Below, in pieces: positions 35,144-44,981 of a DNA stretch of 64,000 nt. The DNA comes from UBA2033 sp035345875 (lineage in GTDB: Bacteria; Spirochaetota; Leptospiria; Leptospirales; Leptospiraceae): NCBI GenBank assembly GCA_035345875.1, contig DAORDH010000002.1, forward strand, positions 1 to 64,000, in the 5' to 3' direction. The position numbers and the translations under genes were made by a program. The notes under the pieces are model-generated. The model was given only the letters and a program-made list of their open reading frames with translations. It was not told the DNA's origin and searched no databases. Every line of letters begins with the position of its first letter. The stretch's first letter is position 1.

Positions 35144-37483
35144 TTATCTTAACCGCTCAAATGCTATTTCTAATTGGTTTAAAGCATTCGATAGTTTACC
35201 TATCGCAAAAGAATGTATTAAATCATTCAGATAATTTGCATACTGTTTAAACAACTCCATATTAAATGTATCACTAATATGAACTAAATCAATTATAAAA
35301 GTTCGCAATCGATTTGTATTTAGGGACTTTCTAGCAATTTCACTTTCTCTATACCATACAAAATATTGACTTTTAAATTCGGTGGATATTTTTTGTTTCA
35401 GTATTAATTTTTCAAGCTCTTCTATAAAATTATCCTCCGTCAATCCTTGCTGTGTTACTATCGTTTCCGATTCCAAAGTTGGGATAAATCTAGCAACTTC
35501 AGAAATCAGCTTCGCTTTCGTAATTGGTTTCGTCAACACTGCATCCGCAAAACCTTTCATCTCTAAAACATCTTCATTCCGAGCAAATGCAGTTAATATT
35601 ATCACTGGAATTTTTTTGTATTTTTCATTTTGTTTAATGATTTGTGTTGTTTCCTTACCACCCATCTCAGGCATATGAATATCCATTAGAATCAAATCAA
35701 ACGGTTCTTGATAAATCATATCCAGTGCCATTCGTCCGTTAAACGCTTCTTTTATTTTCAAATTTGAGTTTTCTAAAAAGCCAACTACAACTTGACGATT
35801 TGGCTCGTTATCTTCAACCAATAATACTCTTGCTTGAACAAATTTTACACTCGCTGTATCTCTGCTTACTTCTGTATTTGTAATCGCAGGTTGATCTGAT
35901 ATTTCAATCTTAGGTAAAAAAATTGTAAACTTAGTTCCTTTACCAATTTTACTTTCTAAAGTAATTCGACCCTTCATCATCTCCACGAGTCTTTTCGCAA
36001 TAGATAGACCCAAACCAGATCCACCATACTTTAAATTACTCTGCCCTTGCTGCTGTTTAAACGGATCAAATATCGTTGCAATTTCATTCGATGATATTCC
36101 AATCCCTGAATCAATCACTTCAAATATTAAATCAACCATATTATCATCTGAATTATTTTTGATACATCTAACGTTTATACGTATTCCTCCTTTTTCCGTA
36201 AATTTGATTGCGTTCCCAATTAAATTAAACAGCACCTGCCTGAGCCTAAGCTCATCCAGTAAAATACTTTCAGGTAAATGATCGTCTATAGCAATTTCAA
36301 AACCTAATTTCTTTTGGCTGACTTGAATGGAAAACATCTGTCGAATATCGCTAATAATTGAATTTAGATTTACAGGCAAATTTACTATTTCAAGTCTTCC
36401 CGCCTCAATTTTTGCAATATCCAAAATATCATTGATTAAATTCATTAAATTGCGACCGCTTTTCTGAATCCCAACCAGATATTCCAATAAATCAGGATTC
36501 GCTCCGATTTTATCTTTTAAAATTTCTGCAAACCCAAGAATTGCATTCATTGGCGTTCTAATTTCATGGCTCATATTTGCAAGAAATTGACTCTTCAAAC
36601 GATTAGCTACTTCTGCCTCAGCTTTTGCTTTCTGTAAATTTTCTTCAATTAACTTTCTATCAGTTATATCTGTATGGGTGCCTACCATTCGGGAGGGAAC
36701 TCCTTTGATAGATTGAATTACCTTTCCGCGTGCAAGCACCCAAATATAATTCCCATCTTTCTTAACAACCCTATGCTCGGACTCGTAACTAAGAGTCGCC
36801 CCAGATAAATGAAGTTGAATATTATCAGTAACCCATCCAACGTCATCTGGATGAATATGCCGAGTCCATTCTTCATAGGTATCCCATCTATCGTTCTCAT
36901 TATAGCCAAGCATTTCTTTCCATCGCTTAGAAAAAAAGACTTCATTCGTTTCCAAATTCCAATCCCAAACTCCATCTCCACTCCCTTCTAAAGCAAATTG
37001 CCATCGTTCTTCACTTACGAGCAAACGACGATTAGCCTCTTCTAATTCCGCCGTTCTTCTTAGAACGCTCTCTTCAAGAGCTGTATTTGTAAATTCTAAC
37101 CTTTTTTGAAGTGAATTGAAATTGATTTGATTATGCACTCTAACAACTAACTCAGCTGCATTTAGAGGCTTCGATATAAAATCCGTGCAACCAATCTCCA
37201 AAATCGAAAGTGGATGTAAGGAATCTCGAAGATGATTAATGTATATAACTGGCGTATCCTTTGTAGTATGCGCTGCTTTTAATCGATCTAGTGTATTCCT
37301 TTCTTGATTGACCTCGATATCAAGTATAATCAAATCGGGGTTTGATTCATTCTGGTGTATCCATAACTCATCGCTAGATATAAAATCTAAAATATAACCT
37401 TCTTTTTGTAAAACATTTTGAAGTAATATTTTATCTTCATTAAAATCAATGACTATTAATATTCTCTTCTCTCGTTTTAACAA
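35144..37483 (-). CDS. Hybrid histidine kinase: receiver, PAS, kinase, receiver
   Basis: A 779-residue protein. The N-terminal receiver (about 8-125; ILIVIDFNEDKILLQNVLQK; Asp in DLIILDIEVN) is followed by a PAS/PAC module (FALEGSGDGVWDWNLETNEV, then MVGTHTDITDRK), the kinase (FLANMSHEIRTPMNAILGFA; IGNAIKFTE; SGLGLSIAKRLVEMMKG) and a C-terminal receiver (VLLVEDNEPNRQVV; ILMDIHMPEMGG). The last 110 residues are a helical region that matches the end of the kinase at 37485-40091 but has no clear HPt histidine. No membrane span. Confidence 0.88.
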   Translation of the reverse strand: MLKREKRILIVIDFNEDKILLQNVLQKEGYILDFISSDELWIHQNESNPDLIILDIEVNQERNTLDRLKAAHTTKDTPVIYINHLRDSLHPLSILEIGCTDFISKPLNAAELVVRVHNQINFNSLQKRLEFTNTALEESVLRRTAELEEANRRLLVSEERWQFALEGSGDGVWDWNLETNEVFFSKRWKEMLGYNENDRWDTYEEWTRHIHPDDVGWVTDNIQLHLSGATLSYESEHRVVKKDGNYIWVLARGKVIQSIKGVPSRMVGTHTDITDRKLIEENLQKAKAEAEVANRLKSQFLANMSHEIRTPMNAILGFAEILKDKIGANPDLLEYLVGIQKSGRNLMNLINDILDIAKIEAGRLEIVNLPVNLNSIISDIRQMFSIQVSQKKLGFEIAIDDHLPESILLDELRLRQVLFNLIGNAIKFTEKGGIRINVRCIKNNSDDNMVDLIFEVIDSGIGISSNEIATIFDPFKQQQGQSNLKYGGSGLGLSIAKRLVEMMKGRITLESKIGKGTKFTIFLPKIEISDQPAITNTEVSRDTASVKFVQARVLLVEDNEPNRQVVVGFLENSNLKIKEAFNGRMALDMIYQEPFDLILMDIHMPEMGGKETTQIIKQNEKYKKIPVIILTAFARNEDVLEMKGFADAVLTKPITKAKLISEVARFIPTLESETIVTQQGLTEDNFIEELEKLILKQKISTEFKSQYFVWYRESEIARKSLNTNRLRTFIIDLVHISDTFNMELFKQYANYLNDLIHSFAIGKLSNALNQLEIAFERLR

Positions 37484-37484
37484 A

Positions 37485-40091
37485 TCAATGATCCTCTGAT
37501 AAACTCAAAATGATAAAATGAAGTTGTTCTAAGATTTGCAACTTAATAGCAACTTGCGGAATAGAAAAATTCTTTATTAATTGCAATAACTCCAGAGAAA
37601 ATCCTACAAGCGGAATAATATGATTTGCCTCACCGATTTCCTTTAATTCTTGAATATAAATTGTTAACTTATTCGTCTGTATTGATTTTCTAGCTGTTTC
37701 TGTTTCAAGAAACCAATTCTTAAGCTTTGAAATAAAATCTGGATTGTAATTTTTCTCTAGCAATATTTTCTTTATATCTTCCAGAAATGTATCTGAATTT
37801 ACTTTTATATGAATCTCTGTTTCTTCTTTCTTAGTATTTGGAAGGAAACGAGCTAATTCTCGAATTAACTCTACTCTAGAAATTGGCTTACAAAGATATC
37901 CATCTGCAAACGTTAAGATATCATCTACCATCTCTTTCATAGCAGTGGCAGTCAATACTAGTATTGGAATTTTTTTTAATCTTTCATTGCTACGAATTAA
38001 AAGGGATGCTGTCTTACCATCCATTTCTGGCATTTGCATATCCATAAGAATGATATTCACCATCTCCCTCTCCAAAATGTCTAGAGCCAAACGACCGTTT
38101 GCCGCTTCTAATATTTGGAAATTCCATTGTGCTAAAAAGCCAGTGACAACTCTACGATTAGATTCGATATCCTCTACCAAAAGAATCTTCGCTTTCTCAA
38201 AAGCAATATTTGAAATTTCAAAATCTTTTTCTTTAGAATTATGGGCAAGAGAAGATATTTCTAATTCCCTAATAAATACCCGAAAGCTGGAACCTGCTCC
38301 AAGTTTACTGTCTACAGTGATTGATCCTCCCATCATTTCTACTAACTTCCTAGTAATAGACAATCCAAGTCCAGACCCACCAAATCTCATTGCATCTTGA
38401 CCTGATTGTTGAATAAATGGACTAAAGATTGAGTCTAATTCATAGTGCGCAATCCCAATCCCTGTATCTCTTATCTCAATAACTAAATCTATACAACTAC
38501 TCTCGCTTCCTCTTGAAATGGATTGAACATTTATATAAATTCCTCCTTTTTCAGTAAATTTAACAGCATTTCCAATTAAATTAAATAAAACTTGTCTGAG
38601 TCTTAATTCATCAATTAGTAGAGATTTGGGAAGGGTTTCGTCTATCGATATTTCAAATTTTAAATTCTTTTGAGCAGTCTGAAGAGAGAAAATCTGCTGA
38701 ATATCATAAATAACATTGAATAAATTAACTGGGGAGTAAGTAATTTCTAATTTTCCTGCTTCAATTTTGGCCAAATCCAAAATATCATTTATAAGACTGA
38801 TTAAATTCTTTCCACTTCTTTGAATCCCAGAGAGATAATCTAAAACTACTGGATTATTTCCGATTTTATCTTTTAGAATTTCTGAAAACCCTAAGATTGC
38901 ATTCATTGGAGTTCGAATTTCATGACTCATATTGGCAAGAAATTCACTCTTAAGACGATTAGCACTTTCTGCTCCCTCTTTTGCGTTGAGAAGATTTATT
39001 TCGGAAAGTTTTCTATCTGTTATATCATGAGACAAAACAATAATTCCTGTTTGTTTTCCATCCTCAATAAAAGGAGTATATTTAATTTCAAAATATCTTT
39101 CCTCTCCATCTTTAAAATCAAATACACTTTCAAAAGTTATGGACTCTCCTGCTAATGCTTTATAATAATTTTCTTCTACTTGTTTAAATATTCGATCACC
39201 AACTATCTCTCTTACATTCTTCCCCACACATTCTTCTGATGATGTTTTAAAATACTCTGCAAATCTCTTATTAACAAACTGAAATTTTAAATTCTTATCT
39301 ACCATTGATACTATCGCAGGAACGTTATCTGCGAGGATTTTTAATTTATACTTATTTCGAATTAACTCCTCTTCAGCAAAAATGCGAGCTTCAATTAAAT
39401 ACTGCTCTCTCTCAATATTAATAGCATTTTCTGACTCTCTCTGCAGTTTTATAACTCTAATTAGAATAAAAAATCCAGATAGTAAAATCAATAGTATTAG
39501 ACAAAAAAGACTTATGATTACACGATTCATTGTCATCTCTGATTCAGTTACAAAGATAACTACTTTATTTCGAGCAAAACCAATTATATAATTTGTTAAT
39601 TCGTTAATCGGTAGGTATATTTCTTCTTCTACACGATTTCTAAGTTCAGCGGCTTTTCCTACTCTTCCAGAAATAAGATATTCAAATTCTTCTTCTCTCA
39701 TCTGCTTCCAATTACTCAGCAATCTATCTATCTCGTCTACTTTGGATTGATCTCCCAAAAAATTTTCACGTATCGACTCTAGATTTTTTTGAACTGTGTT
39801 TTCAATCTCATTCACCTCCCTTGATAGATTTTCAATTTCATTCTTATTTGAAGAAAAGAAACTCTTTAGCATAATGTTTCGAATTCGAGCAACGTTATAT
39901 CGGAGTTCAATGGCTGCGTTACTTACAGTAAAGGGGTGAATATATATATCTTTCGCAATAGAATCTAAGCGAAGAATAGCAGGAACAGCTATGAGAGCGA
40001 TTACAAATAAACAAAAAAATATTACAATATACCAAAAGGAAATTGTTTTAACAATTTTGGATTGATTTCTTCCTTTTAAAAAATCCAACAT
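37485..40091 (-). CDS. Membrane hybrid histidine kinase with PAS, kinase and receiver
   Basis: About 868 residues. I use ATG 40091 (MLDFLKGRNQSKIV); the frame extends to 40160. Two membrane spans (WYIVIFFCLFVIALIAVPAI and VIISLFCLILLILLSGFFIL) flank a helical periplasmic four-helix-bundle-like part. Then comes a PAS module, FLANMSHEIRTPMNAILGFS (H-box), NLIGNAVKFTE (N-box), SGLGLSITRKLVEMMGG, and a receiver (ILLVEDIESNRRVV; ILMDMQMPEMDG). The C-terminal 110 residues resemble those of the next kinase. It likely arose by duplication with it. It heads a three-kinase operon. Confidence 0.88.
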   Translation of the reverse strand: MLDFLKGRNQSKIVKTISFWYIVIFFCLFVIALIAVPAILRLDSIAKDIYIHPFTVSNAAIELRYNVARIRNIMLKSFFSSNKNEIENLSREVNEIENTVQKNLESIRENFLGDQSKVDEIDRLLSNWKQMREEEFEYLISGRVGKAAELRNRVEEEIYLPINELTNYIIGFARNKVVIFVTESEMTMNRVIISLFCLILLILLSGFFILIRVIKLQRESENAINIEREQYLIEARIFAEEELIRNKYKLKILADNVPAIVSMVDKNLKFQFVNKRFAEYFKTSSEECVGKNVREIVGDRIFKQVEENYYKALAGESITFESVFDFKDGEERYFEIKYTPFIEDGKQTGIIVLSHDITDRKLSEINLLNAKEGAESANRLKSEFLANMSHEIRTPMNAILGFSEILKDKIGNNPVVLDYLSGIQRSGKNLISLINDILDLAKIEAGKLEITYSPVNLFNVIYDIQQIFSLQTAQKNLKFEISIDETLPKSLLIDELRLRQVLFNLIGNAVKFTEKGGIYINVQSISRGSESSCIDLVIEIRDTGIGIAHYELDSIFSPFIQQSGQDAMRFGGSGLGLSITRKLVEMMGGSITVDSKLGAGSSFRVFIRELEISSLAHNSKEKDFEISNIAFEKAKILLVEDIESNRRVVTGFLAQWNFQILEAANGRLALDILEREMVNIILMDMQMPEMDGKTASLLIRSNERLKKIPILVLTATAMKEMVDDILTFADGYLCKPISRVELIRELARFLPNTKKEETEIHIKVNSDTFLEDIKKILLEKNYNPDFISKLKNWFLETETARKSIQTNKLTIYIQELKEIGEANHIIPLVGFSLELLQLIKNFSIPQVAIKLQILEQLHFIILSLSEDH

Positions 40092-40220
40092 AATATCCAC
40101 TTTTTCTGATACATTTTTAATTGTAAAAAAGTATTTCTTTTCTCTAAGAGAATTAAACATGCAGAAAACAATTTACAGAAATTTGAAAGATTTAAGAATT
40201 GAGCGAATAGGAGAATCTTA

Positions 40221-41093
40221 ATGGGCTCAGAAAATGAAGAAAAGATAGATGATGAGAAAAAAGAGAAGAAAGATAAAAAAAAACCAAAACGTTTTACTTC
40301 CGAAGGAGAAGGTAGCTCTAAACTTTCTAGCAAAAAGTATGAAAAACATTTAGCAAAACTTCAGCTCGAGTTAGTAAAAATGCAATACTGGGTGAAATAT
40401 GCTGGAGCAAAAATTGTGATTATATTCGAAGGTAGAGATGCTGCAGGCAAAGGAGGAACGATAAAACGTATAGTTGAACCGTTAAACCCAAGAGGGTGTA
40501 GGGTCGTAGCCTTAGGAACACCGAGCGATCGAGAAAAAACACAATGGTATTTTCAACGTTATATTCCACATCTACCAGCTGCAGGTGAAATAGTAATATT
40601 TGATAGAAGTTGGTATAATAGAGCAGGCGTTGAACATGTAATGGGATTCTGCACAGAGGAACAATATAGAGATTTTATGCAAGATTGTCCAGAGTTTGAA
40701 AGAATGTTAGTTCGTTCTGGAATTATACTTTTAAAATATTGGTTCTCAGTGAGCGATGATGAGCAGGAAAGAAGATTTCAATCCAGAACAACAGATCCGG
40801 CTAGAAGATGGAAGCTAAGTCCAATGGATTTAGAGTCCAGAGATAAATGGGTAGAGTATTCGAAGGCGAAAGATGCAATGTTTTCTCATACAAATATTCC
40901 GGAAGCACCTTGGTTCACTGTAGAGGCAGATGATAAGAAGAGAGCTAGATTAAACTGCCTTCATCACTTACTTAGTAAAATTCCTTACTTAGATATGACT
41001 CCAGACCCATTGATTTTACCTCCACGTAAATCAGCCGATGATTATGTGAGACCTCCGCGCAACGAACAGTTCTTCGTGCCAGAGGTTTATTAA
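40221..41093 (+). CDS. ppk2: Polyphosphate kinase 2 (PPK2)
   Basis: A 290-residue kinase that transfers phosphate between polyphosphate and nucleotides. The P-loop is GRDAAGKGGT (71-80). Blocks RGCRVVALGTPSDREKTQWY, IVIFDRSWYNRAGVEHVMGF and RTTDPARRWKLSPMDLESR are the PPK2 signatures, including the lid arginines. The first 40 residues are a Lys/Glu tail. GGAGA lies 7 bases before ATG. Class I-type fusion is absent, so it is a single-domain enzyme. Confidence 0.92.
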   Translation: MGSENEEKIDDEKKEKKDKKKPKRFTSEGEGSSKLSSKKYEKHLAKLQLELVKMQYWVKYAGAKIVIIFEGRDAAGKGGTIKRIVEPLNPRGCRVVALGTPSDREKTQWYFQRYIPHLPAAGEIVIFDRSWYNRAGVEHVMGFCTEEQYRDFMQDCPEFERMLVRSGIILLKYWFSVSDDEQERRFQSRTTDPARRWKLSPMDLESRDKWVEYSKAKDAMFSHTNIPEAPWFTVEADDKKRARLNCLHHLLSKIPYLDMTPDPLILPPRKSADDYVRPPRNEQFFVPEVY

Positions 41094-41180
41094 CTTGATC
41101 TCGAGGTTGGATTTTTTACACCACCAATAAACATGTGATGGCGTTAGTCGAAAGATATTCTAGCAAAGGAGAAGGCTCAA

Positions 41181-41216
41181 CACCGATATTTTTAATATTC
41201 TTAAATTTTATCGGTG
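41181..41216. terminator. Possible bidirectional terminator between ppk2 and lpxA
   Basis: CACCGATA (41181-41188) pairs with TATCGGTG (41209-41216). The loop is 20 bases and T/A-rich (ATTTTT, AAATTT), so it can stop transcription of either convergent gene. Confidence 0.45.
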
Positions 41217-41270
41217 GCAGTCTTTCAATTTTCTAGTGCATCAAACTAACATCAATTTAGAATTAGCTCT

Positions 41271-42089
41271 TTATTTTCTTCGAGGATTTTTAGAACCTGG
41301 AACACAGAGATTTCGTTTTGATTTTTCGATAAAGTCAGCAATCTCTGTTGCAAACTTATCATTTGGAAATTTTTCTCTCAGTGGTTGAATTCTATTTTCC
41401 ATAGCCCCAGTCATATCATAAAGAAATTCATAAATCTCCCTGATTCTATGGATATCATCCTTTGTAAAACCTTTCCGTTTGAGACCTATGATATTGAGCC
41501 CCGAAAATTCATTTGGTCTTTCGTGTTCGGATAAAGCAAATGGAGGAACATCTTTGGTAATAGCCGCAACTCCAGCGATCATTGCATATCTTCCAATTCT
41601 GCAAAATTGGTGAAATCCAGACTTAGCACCTAACACCGCATAGTCTTGAATTTCTGTATGTCCTGCGAGACCAACACTCGCAAGAACTACAAAATTTCCA
41701 ACATGGCAATCATGTCCAATATGAGTTTCAGCCATTATAAAATTATTATTTCCTATGACTGTTTCATGTCCGGGTGTGCTTGCATGAATGCTACACTTTT
41801 CTCGGATAATATTATTTTGCCCAATGTTTAAAATTCCATCTTCATAATCTGTATATTTTAAGTCTTGTCCTGGAGTTCCAAGTACATTGATCGGATAAAT
41901 AGTATTGCCCTCCGCAATAGTAGTTTTTCCAGCTATAATTACATTTTGCCCAATTCTTACATTGTCCTTGATTGTAACCTTAGGACCTATAAACGAATAA
42001 GCTCCTATTGATACGTTATTTCCTATCGTTGCTCCTGATTCAATCACAGCAGTAGGGTGAATTCCTGGCTTAAATAGTATTGATGACAT
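41271..42089 (-). CDS. lpxA: UDP-N-acetylglucosamine (or GlcNAc3N) acyltransferase LpxA
   Basis: A 272-residue left-handed parallel beta-helix, first enzyme of lipid A synthesis. Hexapeptide repeats start at GATIGNNVSIG, VIIAGKTTIAEG and VIGNNNFIMAETHIGHDCHV, with the catalytic histidine in ETHIGHDCHVGN and a FHQFCRIGRYAMIAGVAAIT block, then the helical C-terminus (FTKDDIHRIREIYEFLYD). GAGGA lies 5 bases before the ATG. Leptospira LpxA enzymes are known to prefer the GlcNAc3N sugar and long chains; the specificity cannot be read here. Length is near the usual 260. Confidence 0.92.
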   Translation of the reverse strand: MSSILFKPGIHPTAVIESGATIGNNVSIGAYSFIGPKVTIKDNVRIGQNVIIAGKTTIAEGNTIYPINVLGTPGQDLKYTDYEDGILNIGQNNIIREKCSIHASTPGHETVIGNNNFIMAETHIGHDCHVGNFVVLASVGLAGHTEIQDYAVLGAKSGFHQFCRIGRYAMIAGVAAITKDVPPFALSEHERPNEFSGLNIIGLKRKGFTKDDIHRIREIYEFLYDMTGAMENRIQPLREKFPNDKFATEIADFIEKSKRNLCVPGSKNPRRK

Positions 42090-42205
42090 AGAATCCTCTT
42101 TTTCCTAAATTCGCCTTTTGAAAAAAGGCTTTTATCGATATAAAAAAACGAAAGATACTATAGTCTAGGTTTATTTTTTGAAAAATTTAAAAATCTTACA
42201 AAGAA

Positions 42206-42599
42206 TCAACTTTTTGGATTTAAAGTATAGAGAAAAAATACCAGAATGATTGAAATAATACTAGCACCAATCATAAGACCTCTGCCAGCTTTCCAATTTC
42301 CAAATCCTGAAAAATATAATTGATAGGATCGAGAAAGTATAAAGCTAGATTTCTAACAGACAAGAAAAGGAATTCGTCTAGCCTCCTAAGTAAAAACTAA
42401 ATATCAATTGATTCGATTCTAAAAATAACTGCTTTGTATAAATTTTTCTAGAATCAGACCAAAAGAATCCAACAAAGAATAATATAGTAAGGAAAAAGCT
42501 GTTTAGAATTAAGGTCGGCGCGAAAACTTGATTTCCCTTAAATGAGCTTTTTAACTCACCTAACACTGAGCATAAGGTGAGTGATTCACTTTCAAACAA
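42206..42599 (-). pseudogene. Decayed multi-span membrane protein, partly overlapped by the repeat end
   Basis: Two to three membrane-span pieces lie in different frames: LILNSFFLTILFFVGFFWSD (in the 73-residue frame 42378-42599), then, after a stop, a piece reading NLALYFLDP, and finally KAGRGLMIGASIISIILVFF ending at 42206. The pieces are in order on the minus strand and look like one gene that has lost frame twice. The N-terminal part runs through the repeat-end fragment at 42552-42582. I do not know the family. Confidence 0.45.
42552..42582. repeat. Fragment resembling the terminal repeat of the dispersed element
   Basis: AACTCACCTA (42552-42561) and TAAGGTGAGTG (about 42573-42583) face each other over about 11 bases, like both ends of the repeat at 3841-4112 brought together. 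It may be a solo remnant left after the element's interior was lost. Confidence 0.45.
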
Positions 42600-42609
42600 A
42601 GCTCTAATT

Positions 42610-43542
42610 TTAAAATTTTATATTCTTACTCCAATCCAAAAGGCGCTGCAACCAGGACTTTTCTAATTTTTCTGAACGAGCTTTGATAACAGATTTTCGT
42701 TTTTCCTTATCATTTATAATTTCTTTTTCGATTGGAGTTAACTCTTCATATTCTTTAAGTTTTTGAGTCATACTAGCCTGATCTATATCGGATGTCGTAT
42801 TGTTTAAATCTTCCTTCTCTAGTTTTTCTAACTTCTCCTCAACTGCCTTTGGATCGACATCTTTATCTACCTCAGACGCAGAATCTTTTTTGATCACTGT
42901 TTCTAGTCCAGTATCTTTTAAAATTTTTGTAGATACTGATTTTGGAACCTGAGAAGATTTTCCACTTTCAATTACAATCTCTTTAGACTCAAGTGCATCA
43001 TCGACGGCTGAGAGAGTTTTACTTTGCTTGATCTCTGTTCTAGAATATTTTTCCAATTCAGGAACTCTCACTTTCATGGAGACCGAACCTTCGACCACGT
43101 TTACTTTTGAATTTCCGTTTGGCGCAACGTTTAAATCATACTTGGTTCCACGAACTCCCGCTGTGAGAGTGGGCGTTGAGGCATTGACTTCTTCATTTCT
43201 CCCAAGCTTAGATACATTCAACATAGCAGACCCTGAATCTACAATAAAATTGTTTGTCTTTGTAAATCCAACCTGGACTCCCTTGAGTTTAAATTTGGAA
43301 TATTCTTTAATACGAATGACAGCTAACGTCTCTGTTCCAATCATTTGCAAATCACAGACAGACTTTCCGCCAACCATAACTAGATCTGTATCCGTAATTT
43401 CATCGCCTAAAGCTAGTGATTTTGCAGTAGTTCTAACATCTCCCGTCCTAAAAATAACAACTGCTCTTGGATGGTATTCTTTTTCCTTACCAGAACAATT
43501 TCCCAAAATGATAAATATTATAATTAAAATAATTCTTAACAA
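42610..43542 (-). CDS. FecR-domain lipoprotein, LipL45-like
   Basis: A 310-residue lipoprotein (signal LRIILIIIFIILGNC, lipid Cys16). The FecR domain covers about residues 28-160: VVIFRTGDVRTTAKSLALGD, IRIKEYSKFKLKGVQVGFTK, VNASTPTLTAGVRGTKYDLN and SKVNVVEGSVSMKV. The C-terminal 120 residues are Lys/Glu-rich helices ending in KSWLQRLLDWSKNIKF. Leptospira LipL45 and relatives have this plan: an anchored FecR domain of unknown role, cleaved in cells. The start faces the lipoprotein at 43974 over 431 bases. Confidence 0.85.
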   Translation of the reverse strand: MLRIILIIIFIILGNCSGKEKEYHPRAVVIFRTGDVRTTAKSLALGDEITDTDLVMVGGKSVCDLQMIGTETLAVIRIKEYSKFKLKGVQVGFTKTNNFIVDSGSAMLNVSKLGRNEEVNASTPTLTAGVRGTKYDLNVAPNGNSKVNVVEGSVSMKVRVPELEKYSRTEIKQSKTLSAVDDALESKEIVIESGKSSQVPKSVSTKILKDTGLETVIKKDSASEVDKDVDPKAVEEKLEKLEKEDLNNTTSDIDQASMTQKLKEYEELTPIEKEIINDKEKRKSVIKARSEKLEKSWLQRLLDWSKNIKF

Positions 43543-43973
43543 ATTCTGCTCCTAATCAATAATTCATATAGATTCCTACCTGTTATGAAAACAGATTTGT
43601 AATTTTTGAAAAGAAAATAAATAAATCATAATCGTCCCATTACTACTCTATGGTGTTAAATTTTATTTTTTTTCTATTAGATCTAACCGTTCCACAAATA
43701 AAAAAAGATTTATAGAAAATCCAAGAAGTAAACAAAGACTTTTTGTTCAACCTAAACAATTCTATTGAATTAAAAGGAAATCGGTTCTCAATCTTTGAAA
43801 AATTTCTTAATAGAACTAAATTTAGTTCTATGCTAAATTGATACGTTAACAGAAAAAGATATTACGATTTCTGAGTTTCTCAAATCAGAAATTTTAATTA
43901 TAAATATACCATCTTTTGAGTTAAAGATTTGTGCCCTATGATTACTCTAAAATTAATAACAGAGGAGAGATAG
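43543..43973. other. Divergent intergenic region, 431 bases
   Basis: AT-rich. It contains a perfect 22-bp palindrome (43810-43831) and the promoters of both flanking lipoprotein genes. I see no RNA gene. A GAGGAGA stretch before ATG 43974 is a ribosome site. Confidence 0.5.
43810..43831. promoter_or_regulatory. Perfect 22-bp palindrome, likely operator
   Basis: ATAGAACTAAA joined directly to TTTAGTTCTAT. With no spacer it is a protein-binding site rather than a hairpin. It lies 143 bases before the start of the peptidoglycan-binding lipoprotein and 268 bases before the FecR lipoprotein, so it could control either or both. Confidence 0.55.
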
Positions 43974-44606
43974 ATGAAATATAATTTATTTTTTTTATGC
44001 ATACTAACGCTTTTTTACTGCAATACGCCTCCAAAGAGGGAAGCGACTAAAAATCCGAAAGAAGAATATGACCATTGCTATATTAAATCTTTTTATCCAG
44101 CGGAATATAAAACAATAGAAGATAGAATTCTAATTGCCCCCGCCTCTATAAAAGAAGAAACCATTCCTGCGCTTATAAAGACAGTCGAGGAAACTGTCAT
44201 TGATAAACCTGGTAAATCAGTCTGGGTCGCAAAAGAGAATGATAGATATTGTTTTGAAGAAATTCCACCTACATATAAAACCATAAAAAGAGATGTTCTC
44301 ATCTCTCCCGAAACTACAAAAATGGTAGAACATCCTGATGAATACAAGGTTGTGACCCGTAAAGAGCTCTTGCAAGAAGCTAGAGTAGAATGGACCGAAA
44401 TTCTATGTGAAAATAAATACACTCCAGAGCTTATAAAAAAAATCCAAAGAAGTCTACAAGCCAAAGGGTATCCAACGGGCAGAGAAGCCGAGTTAGATAA
44501 TGAAACTTTTACAGCTATAAATAAATTTCAAAAAGCAAATCAATTAAAAGTAAATAAAACAAAATCCATCTACCTCGAAACAATACAAGCCCTTGGAGTA
44601 AAATGA
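43974..44606 (+). CDS. Lipoprotein with C-terminal peptidoglycan-binding domain
   Basis: A 210-residue lipoprotein (signal KYNLFFLCILTLFYC, lipid Cys16). The N-terminal 120 residues have repeated segments (YPAEYKTIEDRILIAPASIK, then PPTYKTIKRDVLISPETTKM), likely a duplicated beta unit. The C-terminal 60 residues are a PG_binding_1 module: LIKKIQRSLQAKGYPTGREA, LDNETFTAINKFQKANQL. It would tether the outer membrane to peptidoglycan. Ribosome site GGAGAG 5 bases before ATG. Confidence 0.85.
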   Translation: MKYNLFFLCILTLFYCNTPPKREATKNPKEEYDHCYIKSFYPAEYKTIEDRILIAPASIKEETIPALIKTVEETVIDKPGKSVWVAKENDRYCFEEIPPTYKTIKRDVLISPETTKMVEHPDEYKVVTRKELLQEARVEWTEILCENKYTPELIKKIQRSLQAKGYPTGREAELDNETFTAINKFQKANQLKVNKTKSIYLETIQALGVK

Positions 44607-44690
44607 AGTTTATTTACGAACTGATAGAACACAAACCTATTCATTTGAGAATAGTAAGATGGAATTGAAAATATTAGAGAATGGAAGACC

Positions 44691-44750
44691 TTAGACCAAA
44701 CGCCAAAAGAAAAGTCCCATTTTAAAAATAAAAAGATGCATTTGGTCTAA
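44691..44750. repeat. Inverted repeat TTAGACCAAA/TTTGGTCTAA
   Basis: TTAGACCAAA (44691-44700) and TTTGGTCTAA (44741-44750) are perfect; extended, 12 of 13 bases match. The 40-base interior is AT-rich. It lies after the peptidoglycan-binding lipoprotein gene (stop 44606), so it may be a loose terminator or a small mobile remnant. Confidence 0.45.
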
Positions 44751-44764
44751 ACACATATTAGTTT

Positions 44765-44788
44765 TACCGCACGTCTGTATGTGCGGTA
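44765..44788. terminator. GC-rich hairpin
   Basis: TACCGCAC (44765-44772) pairs with GTGCGGTA (44781-44788), loop of 8. It is the most GC-rich hairpin of the gap. No T-run follows on either strand. A transcription stop or a repeat remnant are both possible. Confidence 0.4.
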
Positions 44789-44981
44789 TACCAAATACTA
44801 CTCAAATAAAATCCTTGTGGGAAATTACTTTTGTCATTTGGTATATATTCTACAAGATCTATCCTTTTTAAAATGGATAAAGCGATAAGTAAATAAAATC
44901 TCTTTGGAATGCTGAATCTACTAATCTACTTTAATGAGTTTGTTCAAGAGTAAAAAGCCAAAATGATCATGTATTTTACTA

